Assembly: GCA_029204225.1 (NCBI GenBank) | Contig: CM055111.1 | Coordinates: 20,653,003-20,717,002, forward strand | Source: Diphasiastrum complanatum | Lineage: Eukaryota > Streptophyta > Lycopodiopsida > Lycopodiales > Lycopodiaceae | Reading direction: 5' to 3' | DNA length: 64,000 nucleotides | In this document: piece after piece, positions 56,040 to 64,000 of the stretch | Numbering within the stretch: the first letter of the stretch is position 1 | How the letters are laid out: every line of letters begins with the position of its first letter | Translations under genes and position numbers: made by a program | The notes under the pieces: generated by a model | Database searches by the model: none | What the model was told of the DNA's origin: nothing | What the model saw: only the letters and a program-made list of their open reading frames with translations

Positions 56040-58596
56040 CTAGCTTGGTGCCCTTAGGTACTCCCGAAGCTGCTCATCATTATTCAGCATCATCACGATC
56101 CTCCAGGAGGGTTGTGGACGTAAGGCATTCATGAGGCTGCTGAGCTTTGGATATTCTTCTGTAATTACTTTATTTGCCCCCTCTCGTTCTTCTTTCTTAT
56201 AGATCTTCCGGAATTCATCAGATTCTTTCTGATCGTTGTACCATCTTTTGATCTTTTCTATGGATTTCTCGGGCAGCTTCCTTGAGGGCCTTGCCAAATA
56301 GTCGTCCAAGGCTGTGGCACTCTTCATATCAGGAATCCTTGGTGTTGAACCCTCAGACTCTGATCCAGTGAAAATATCGCTCTTTTCTGCTAGAGGGGAT
56401 GGAGAAGTTCGTAGTAGGCTACACAATCTCATCAAGTGGAATTTGATCAAAAAATTAAAATCAGGTGGTGATGGTGGTGAAAACAGTTTACGAGTGGGGG
56501 GTAGTTGGTTAGTTATGAGGTTATACTGAGTTGTTGGTGAAATGAACTATTTTAGAAAATGGTCATCAGTTTTAAGAGGCGATGTAGTGGTTATGGTGTT
56601 AGAAGTGGATGTGGTTGAACAAGTAAATGGAAGTGCTGAAGGTTGGTAGGATGGAAATGGTTAAGAAAAACAAGAAGGCGAGTGGGGCAACTGGGTATAA
56701 GTGGAGGAGTCTACGACAGGTTTGCGGAGAGAGCTAGTTGTGGAACCTTGATATGGCATCCAAATCCAGCACCTCGTTGGTTGATGAATTGGCTTTGCCT
56801 AGGAGCTCTAGCATCATCATTATGGTCGTTTTTTTTTTGCACTATTATGTCTTCGTCGAGTCTACAGGTCATATTCCATAAGAGGTCCATTTGTTGCTTT
56901 GACAGGAGAAGTTCCTCGTGGATCTTGTCAATGCTCTCTTGGAGTGCTGATAGCTTCTTATTGCTTTCATCTTCTAAAACTTGATGGTTCCTCTTCAGGG
57001 CTTCAGGCTTCTGGATTAAAGAGATATACTTTTTCATTTTTATCGCTGCTCCTGAAGACGGAACTGGAACTATTATATCCTCTGGCCTGATTGGTTGCTT
57101 GACTGTTGTCATCACGTTAGTTAGTCTCTTATTTTTCTGAGTCATGAAATCTAACCGGCGCTCGAACTGGTCTTGCACCTCTTGGAGAGACTGGAGCTGA
57201 TTTGAAAACTGGTTCTGCTCTTCCAACCTCTTGGCTCTTTCACTCTACAACTCTTTCATAATTATTAACAATTCTTAACTGTAGATCCTGCTTTGCTATT
57301 TTGAGCTCATTTGTCTGTTGCGCTAGCTGGTCTACCATCCAATGAAGGTGGTAAGAGGGCTCATCATGCCACTTCAAGGATTCTTTGGCTCTTTCAAGCA
57401 AGCTGTCATAGGCTGGAAGGACGGGGAACTCAGTCGAAAAATGATGGTAAGTAGGAAAGGAAAACTAAGAAACTATGTAATGAGAGAGTAATGGAATAGT
57501 TAGTTGTGTATTTTTATCAATATTAATGAAGGTGGTAGGGATGGTAGCAATAGGGGTAAGAGGGTCGATAATGGGTATGATATCAACAATGGTGGTGGTA
57601 GTGGTGGAAGTTAGCGATGAGACTGGTGCAACTGCCTCTGGAACTGTCTCCACCTCCTCTTCTACAAGATCGCCTTCATCGAAGTATTCAAGAGCATCTA
57701 CATTGATGAAGCCACAGAGTAGAGGGGTCTTCAACTTTCTCTTAGGCCATTGGTCTTTCTTGAACTTCCACTATTACTTGCGGCACTTGAACATGTTCAG
57801 CTTTTCTTATTCCTTCTGCTGTGTCTTCGTGAGTGGGATTAGCTGCAATTGTGTCTTCTGCTCATGTAGTTGCAGGCTGCTCCCTTTCTCCCTCCCCTGA
57901 AACTGTTGCCTGTGGGTGGATGGCCACCACAGAAGCTATAAGAACTGGAGGTGGTCCCGATGGGGATGGAGATCTGGAATGTCGAGCAGGTGATTGCACT
58001 GGGAGCTGCGTGTCCATGATGTGGTGGTGAGGAGAGGAGGCAACAAGTGAGCTTTGTCGATGACGGGTGTGTCTTGGTTGAAGGCTGTCTTCATTTTCAA
58101 CATTATTGTCTTTCAATGTGAGATGGAACATCTTCGTATCTAGCCATCTCCTTCTTTTGTTTCGTTAGAGGTAGGTGATTTGTCGTAGATGGCGGTGGGT
58201 GATCAGACTCTATGTCGGATTCAGGAGCTGGTTTGCTGGTGGTCATCTTCATCCTTTGCTTTTTTGGTGGTGGTGTGGTATCAACAGTTTTTCTTTATGA
58301 CCACTTGGGAAGCCGAAGGTAGTAAGACTGCTAACAACCAGGTAGAAATAGAGCTGAAGATTGGGAATATCAACACAAAACATTAGCTCTTTGGCTGCAA
58401 AATTTTTATAAGCCTGGTACATAAGGTAGAGGCTCTAATGTCCCTTCCACTGAGAAATTTTGAAATCAAGCATGTGGAAGAGCATCTGCGCTTGGTTATA
58501 CCACTGGAACATGGCAGGATGTTCACATGGAATCAATTTTAATGTCGGAGTCATCTTTGGTACGTGAGCACTGTGTTCGAAATCTGATTCGGCCAT
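56040..58596 (-). pseudogene. ORF3 of gypsy copy 2, downstream of pol
   Basis: Unrecognised. It starts MAESDFEHSAHVP at 58596, some 13 bp after the spacer. In sense order it has MFQWYNQAQMLFHMLDFKIS, PNLQLYFYLVV and FGFPSGHKEK; a Ser/Pro/His-rich region (57862-58131); SYHLHWMVDQLAQQTNELK (57290-57350); a coiled coil with MKKYISLIQKPEALKRNHQV (56711-57226); and ATALDDYLARPSRKLPEK with RPQPSWRIVMMLNNDEQLRE (56040-56450). It is broken into at least five frames. The length is near 850 codons before the stop. The order spacer-ORF3-polypurine tract-LTR places it where plant gypsy elements may carry env-like genes, but no membrane span or signal peptide is visible. Confidence 0.6.
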
Positions 58597-58609
58597 TCTT
58601 GGAGTGTCC

Positions 58610-59900
58610 GTAGTGGTGAGGAATGCAAATGGATCGAAAAGATACAGAGGTATCGAAAAGTGAGAAGAGTTGAAAAAATAGAGAAACTGGAAAAGCAGAC
58701 GAAACGCGAAAGCAGTCGACAGTTGAAAAACAGATGAAACTCGAAACAATCAAACGAAACTCGAAAGATAGACGAAACATGGACAATCAAACGAAACTCG
58801 AAAGATAGACGAACTCGAACAATCAGACGAAACTCGAAAGATAGACAAAACGCAAATACTAGACAAAACTCGAAAGATAGACGAACTCGAACAATCAGAC
58901 GAAACTCGAAAGATAGACGAAACGTGAACACTAGACGAAACTCGAAAGATAGATGAACTCGAACAATCCGATGAAACTCGAAAGATAGACGAAATGCAAA
59001 CACTAGATGAAACTGGAAAGAATCAGATGAAACTCAAAAAATAGACCGAATTTCAAAAACCAGACAAAACTAGAAAGAATCAGACGAAGCTCAAAAGATA
59101 GACGAATTTTCAAAACTAGATGAAACTGGAAAGAATCAGACGAAACTTGAAAGATAAGTGAATTTCAAAAACCAGACGAAACTCAAAAAACAGACGAATT
59201 TTGAAAGACTTCAAAGAGCAAAAACATAGACAAATTCAAAAAGCTGAGCGAGGTTGGCGGATGCGGTAAAAAGGAAAAGAAAAGGTGGTCGTCGGATGCA
59301 AAAAAAGGTGGTCGTTGTCAGATGGAATTTGATGCAAGAAACATAGTATGGTGGCTAGAGATAAAGTAGATGGATACAATCTGGCGGATGGGATGGAACT
59401 ATTTGTTGGTGGCGGGCGGATGGAACTGATAAGTACAATTGCAAATACAAAGAGAGTTGGAGATGGCGGATGCAGATGGCGTATACAAATAGCGAAAATT
59501 GATGGCGGATACAAATAGAGGGTACCTATGAAAGATGGCGGATGCAGATAGAGCTGAAGATGGCGGCTGGATTATGAAGGAAGGAAGGAAGATAGAGCTC
59601 TCCTGAGAATTATGAAGGAAGGAAGGAGCGTGCAAAGAATTTATAGGAAAATTTGAGAGTAGGCGACTGATGCAAGCTATTATGGGAAATGTTGGTGGAA
59701 TTCTGGATTATATATATATATATATATATCTTTTGAGTCCATGCTTAAAAGTCGAAGTGTTCACATATTTTTATTTTTATTTTCCAAGAGTATCAAAGAG
59801 GGTATTGTAAAAAATTTGGGTACAAACAAATAAGTCTAATTATGAGACACGAGGAAAGAATAGAAGAAAATGAGAATAAATCCCGAAATGCACCTCAAAC
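58610..59900 (-). repeat. TTTTCGAG-rich spacer of gypsy copy 2
   Basis: About twenty units of acgaaactcgaaagatag (plus strand, 58720-59200) have irregular spacing of roughly 17-40 bp, followed by ggcggatgca units (59250-59560). Both edges match copy 1. A (TA)n tract lies at 59709-59729. The 150-codon frame 58551-59003, rich in Arg-Leu-Ser-Phe-Glu-Phe-Arg, is a translation of the repeat. Confidence 0.8.
59709..59729. repeat. (TA)n microsatellite
   Basis: About ten perfect TA units inside the spacer behind integrase of copy 2; not present at the matching place in copy 1. Confidence 0.9.
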
Positions 59901-59929
59901 AGGATCTATGGCAAAGGTGTCTTTAGCTG

Positions 59930-61130
59930 TAGACGACTACCATTGACTAATGTGTCAAGGGGTATGCCTTCTAACGCCTCCAATTGCACGACACCCTTTG
60001 TAAAAATCTTTTGGACAACATAAGGACCTTGGCTATGGAATTTCAATTTGATTGGATGGACTTTGGAAGATGTGTAAAGTAAAACTTTATCACCATCGTG
60101 AATATCCTTGGTCCGGACATGACAATCATGCCAGGCCTTCTGTCATCGTTTGTGGACTAACTGTGCATGATAGGATATAAGACGTGTTTCACACAGTTTT
60201 GTCAACGTGAAAAGTCAATTCTGAACTTGGTGTTGATAAGCATTATCATCACACAAGTCTTTGGCAAAAGCTAAAGTGATGCGTAAGAATGGAATGAAAA
60301 ATTCCACTGGCATAATAGCCTCTTGGCCATATACCAGCTTAGAAGGTGTTTTCCAATCCGTGGCTCACTTTGGCATTGTACGATAGGCCCAAATAGCAGA
60401 GAATAACTTTGTTTCCCAGTCTGATCGACTAGTTTCTACTATCTTGGTTAAGATTTTACAAATCGTTTTATTTGTAATCTCAGCTAGTCCATTGCATCTA
60501 GGATAGTACGGGGTACTCTTTCGGTGGATAACGAAGTAATGAGTCAGTAAACTGTTGATGACTTCATTAAAGAAATGAGAACCTCAATCATTGACAAGCT
60601 CTATTGGACAACCAAATCTAGTGATGATATTTTCATAGAGGAGGCATGCTACAGACTTTGCGTCGACTTTGCGTGTTGCTCTAGTCTCTATCCACTTTGT
60701 TGAATAATCGGTGGCAATCAGGATATATCGTGATTGCGTGCCACGTGCTGCTGGACTAATAGGGCCAACAAAATCAATACCCCATTTGTGAAAGGCTTCG
60801 CTTTCAAATATTGGAGTAAGTAGACTGTGATCAGCTTTTTTCGTATTCTTTGCGCATTGGAAAATGTCACAAACTTTTACATAAGCGTAAGTGTCTTTAA
60901 AAGGATTGGCCACCAAAATCTAGCCAGAAGAATTGCCCTAGCAGTAGCATCAGAGGAAAAATGTCCACCCCCAATACCCTCATGTGTCAAGGCAATAATA
61001 TGTTGGACTTCAGACTCATGGGCACAACGACATGTAATACCATCAACACCTAACTGATATAAGATGATATGGCAAAGATTTCATAATAAGTTTGATTTTT
61101 TGCGGTTTGGTCAATTGAGGATCGATCTCC
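59930..61130 (-). pseudogene. Integrase of gypsy copy 2
   Basis: Core blocks: YVKVCDIFQCAKNTKKADHS, HKWGIDFVGPISPAARGTQS, RYILIATDYSTKWIETRAT and YENIITRFGCPIELVND (60584-60916), including the first two catalytic aspartates. The rest reads SRSDWETKLFSAIWAYRT, LVYGQEAIMPVEFF, KAWHDCHVRTKDIHDGDKVL and VVQKIFTKGVVQLEALEG through stops. It is nearly full length but disrupted. Confidence 0.85.
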
Positions 61131-61648
61131 CCAGTGGCTAGATATCTAGTGATATCATTTGCCCATAACGGAGTTGCATCTATAAAAAATAGACATGCAG
61201 TTGGCAACTCATCATTTATTGGCTCATCAGATGCTCAGCATTAGGTAATCGTGAAAGATGATCAGCCAGAAAATGTTGTGATTCCTTTCGAATAACAACT
61301 CAAAAGTTGAATTCTAAAAGAATCAACAACCATCGTGCAATTCGCCCAGTTTTGCAAGGTTTATTCAATAGGTAAAGAAGAGCATGATGGTCGGTATAGA
61401 AAACAAACAATTGGCCGAGCACATAATGTCGAAACTGTTGAACAACATAGACCATTGCTAGTGCTTCTCGATCTATTGTGGAATAGTTAACCTCAGTTGG
61501 AACAAGTTGATGGCTCAGAAAAGGGATTGGAAACTCCTTTCCATATCCTCCGGGTTGTGTTAAAACATCACCAATAACATACTTACTAGCGTCCGTATGC
61601 ACATGGAACTCCTTAGTATAGTCGGCACACGAAGAATGGGTGCGGTAA
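61131..61648 (-). pseudogene. RNase H of gypsy copy 2
   Basis: It reads MHTDASKYVIGDVLTQPGGY, LSHQLVPTEVNYSTIDREAL, AMVYVVQQFRHYVLGQLFVF and YTDHHALLYLLNKP, with the acidic catalytic positions D (TDAS), E (DREAL) and D (TDHH). The matching segment of copy 1 is deleted. Confidence 0.9.
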
Positions 61649-62440
61649 CTAAAGCCTGTTTAAGATCTTCAAAGACTTTAATTCTGTCTTCTGTCCACCT
61701 TGGGTCGGGTTAACGATTTGATATACTAACCGTGATTTATCGGCGTAGTGTATTATAAAAATTTGATAATAACCTGTGTGGCCTAGAAAGATATAAATTT
61801 CTTTCACTGTGCTGGGTAGGTTCATTTCAAGATTGACTCTGATCCTTTCAGGATCAATGGTGATACCATTATAAGAAATAATATGACCCAGTACCACACC
61901 ATGTGTAACCCATATCTGGCACTTGTCGGGAGTTAATGAGATTGCGATCCTTCGACAGCGAATGAAAACTTGTTCAAGGGCATCGAGATGCTTATCTTGA
62001 GAGGAATGCACCCCAAGATCATCGAGATAAATCTCTAGATTCTTGTGCAATAGATCCTTGAAAGCTCGTTGCATCACCCTTTGAAATGTGGATGGGGCAT
62101 TGCATAGACCGAATGGCATAACGCTATATGCAAAGATACCAAACTCTGTAACAAAAGCCGTTTTGAAATGATCTTCAAGAGCAATTTGGACTAAGAAATA
62201 GCCACTAAAACCATCAAGGAAGCTAAAAGCTTCAGCTCCTGCCATATCTTCGAAGATTTGTGTAGTCAGAGGTAAAGGAAAAGGATCCTTCTTTGTTTGA
62301 TCATTAAGTTTCTTTAAATCCACACAGATACGAAGTTTACCATTCTTCTTTGGCACCACCACAATTGGTAATACCCAACTGGTATGCTCGATTTCATAAA
62401 TGAAACTAGCATCGAGAAGCTTCTGAATATCTTCTCATAT
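61649..62440 (-). pseudogene. Reverse transcriptase of gypsy copy 2
   Basis: A 237-codon open frame reads VVPKKNGKLRICVDLKKLND, FPLPLTTQIFEDMAGAEAFS, FLDGFSGYFLVQIA, VMPFGLCNAPSTFQRVMQRA, LEIYLDDLGVHSSQD (catalytic YLDD), CQIWVTHGVVLGHIISYNGI and VKEIYIFLGHTGYYQIFI. The YEIEHTSWVxP start lies upstream in another frame. It is the best-preserved gypsy RT in the window. Confidence 0.92.
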
Positions 62441-63176
62441 CTTTCTCGCGATATGTTGGATTGGTGTGATAAGGTTTTGCGCGGACAGGTAGGGCACCAC
62501 CTTGCAATGGGATTGTATGGACGACAACTTCAGGAGGAACCCCTTTTATCTCTTTATAATTCCATGCAAATACATCTTGGTATTTTCACAATAACTGTTC
62601 CAAGTCCCGTAATTGGGTTGGATTTAGGTGGGCTCCTACATGTATGATACGGTTGATGTCTTCATCATCATCCTTGAGATTAAGAGGTATGGTCTTTGCA
62701 GGTTTTTCAAAAGAAGTAGATGATGATCGAGGCTCCCGTTTTGGCTTAACTATACTGATAATGACATCATTAGTGGTGTAATCCTTAAAATGCTGGGGAA
62801 CATCATAAAGTGGATCATCAACTACCTTGTATGGGATCTTAGAAAAATCCTCTACAGATTTATTTGTAGACGATGAAGCATGACTAGGATTTCTCTGATT
62901 TTGAATCAAAGGTTTGATTGGCTGTTTCAGCTTTTCACGCATCTGGAATTGCTTATCAGTCAATCATACGTCAACCCTTGATTTGTTTGTTAGCATGTGG
63001 GATATTTGTGGATTGGTAATAGTAGGCATGCATGAATGTTTTGGTGTTTTTTCATGAACTAAGTCTTCATCAATGGTGTTCAAGATTTCATCATTGTGTA
63101 CATCCCATTGATAGACTTTGGGTTTGGGTCGGTATACACGAGTGTGGACTGGTTGTGGATGTTGCACACAAGCCAA
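62441..63176 (-). pseudogene. Protease-RT linker of gypsy copy 2
   Basis: It reads ACVQHPQPVHTRVYRPKPKV, QWDVHNDEILNTIDED, then KQFQMREKLKQPIKPLIQNQ and VPQHFKDYTTNDVIISIVKP, HVGAHLNPTQLRDLEQL. It matches 28.9-29.6 kb of copy 1, plus a segment (SFEKPAKTIPLNLKDDDEDI) that copy 1 lacks. Confidence 0.8.
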
Positions 63177-63200
63177 TGGTGATGGAAGCTTAATCTCTTT

Positions 63201-63945
63201 CTAAATACAACGCTTTCCTAAACGATCGGAATCCAACAAGTGAATTAGCTGGTCGTCAGATAACTCATGTTTTCCCCCAATAAGAATTCCATCCTCATTG
63301 GTGGATATGTCCGTAACAAAGACATCGTTTGGCATCCACTCAATAGGGAGTGCATCTATGATGTACAAGGGCAAGATGGGAGTATTGATATTGGTGGAAT
63401 GTATAGTGATTTCAATTGGGTCGTCTTGGTGAGCTTCTTGCGCACAGAGAGTAGTATTGACACAATTGATGGTCGCTAAGGCATGTCCCCAATTGATGAT
63501 ATCGGTACTCTGCACGTAATGACCCTTTATGGTGGAATCGGGGTCATCATAGGTAGTTGAGGACCAATCATCTTCAACGAGTGCAGGCTTTATCTTTCCG
63601 ATGGAATCGACAAATATTCTTCTATCTCTGTTGCCAAAAACAATTTTGTTTTTCTTCCAATCTTGAATCACTCCGGCCATTTCTAACCAAGGTGTTCCAA
63701 GAAGGAATTGATAGGTGTGCAATTTATCAGGAAAATCTAGCACGACACATTCTATGGTAAAAATTAAACTGGCAGTTTTGATGGGCAAAGTGCTTATATG
63801 ACCGGCAGGTGTTGTCATTTGTTGGTCAGCCATCGACGTGATTTGTACTTAGGCTTTTCCAATGTGGATATTCCCCATGCCTTTGCTAAGGACAGGGCGA
63901 TAATATTCATGCCAGAGCCACTTTCAAGAATGGCTTGTACGAAAG
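63201..63945 (-). pseudogene. Protease of gypsy copy 2
   Basis: The active-site strand at about 63895-63935 reads AILESGSGMNIIA, with Glu in place of the catalytic Asp. The open frame 63201-63833 continues with TLPIKTASLIFTIECVVLDF, TYQFLLGTPWLEMAGVIQDW and KNKIVFGNRDRRIFVD. The element runs out of the window toward gag. Confidence 0.85.
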
Positions 63946-64000
63946 GAGAGGATTTATATTGCACCAGTAAAGTGATGATGTTACCTTTAGCAACACCTAT
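63946..64000 (-). pseudogene. Gypsy copy 2 continues beyond the window
   Basis: The sequence aligns with about 30186-30240 of copy 1 (ggtgttgctaaaggtaac in sense), so gag and the 5' LTR should lie to the right of the window. Confidence 0.75.

Noticed and set aside
56040-58596. ORF3 as a retroviral envelope gene
   Set aside because: Its position fits, but no signal peptide, membrane span or cleavage-type motif is visible, so only the position is reported.
58551-59003. 150-codon frame with repeated RLSFEFR units
   Set aside because: It is a translation of the acgaaactcgaaagat array; the same array in copy 1 is not open.

Overview
The window looks like nuclear DNA of a seed plant with a large, old, repeat-laden genome. 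The grounds are two plant-type genes with spliceosomal introns, plant copia, gypsy and hAT relatives covering most of the rest, initiator-Met-tRNA and Asp-tRNA primer sites, and heavy decay by stops, frameshifts and C-to-T/G-to-A changes. A gymnosperm would fit, but nothing here proves it. There are no prokaryotic operons, CRISPR arrays or intact RNA genes.

Host genes. On the minus strand at 17.1-17.8 kb lies the first coding exon (243 codons) of an organellar GatB, the B subunit of the Glu/Asp-tRNA(Gln/Asn) amidotransferase; its later exons are not visible. On the minus strand at 23.3-25.0 kb is an apparently intact two-exon BAHD acyltransferase (439 aa, HHHAGDG and DFGWG motifs, intron at the conserved Gln position), closest by eye to the hydroxycinnamoyl-transferase group. 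No other convincing host gene was found.

Left part, 0-16.8 kb. A mosaic of broken copia and gypsy pieces (0-4 kb) is followed by a short hAT element at 4755-6788 with a perfect 8-bp target duplication, a BED-finger/AT-hook reading frame and no catalytic core. Then come a copia LTR, a decayed full-size hAT transposase (about 8.5-10.6 kb), a broken copia, a gypsy element with two LTRs and a primer site (12.2-14.9 kb), and a copia LTR with primer site (15.8-16.2 kb) that abuts the GatB intron.

Middle and right part, 21.6-64 kb. A gypsy LTR lies at 21.6-22.2 kb. One gypsy family dominates the rest. Copy 1 (25.7-32.5 kb, minus) lacks RNase H. Copy 2 (54.3-64 kb, minus, running out of the window) keeps protease, RT, RNase H and integrase, then a 1.3-kb TTTTCGA-rich spacer, then a long unrecognised third ORF (here ORF3) and a 1.0-kb LTR preceded by a polypurine tract. 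A plus-strand array (33.8-40.2 kb) carries gag, ORF3, LTR, an Asp-tRNA-derived primer site and a pol fragment in that order, as expected when two copies share one LTR. ORF3 sits downstream of pol, where env-like genes sit in other plant gypsy elements, but it shows no envelope features.

Other right-hand elements are further gypsy gag/protease pieces (32.6-33.8, 42.6-45.9 kb), a gypsy RT/RNase H relic (48.3-49.4 kb), a GC-rich element with palindromic terminal inverted repeats (49.5-49.97 kb), hairpin repeats (50.8-51.3 kb) and a copia with gag fused directly to RT (52.2-54.3 kb).
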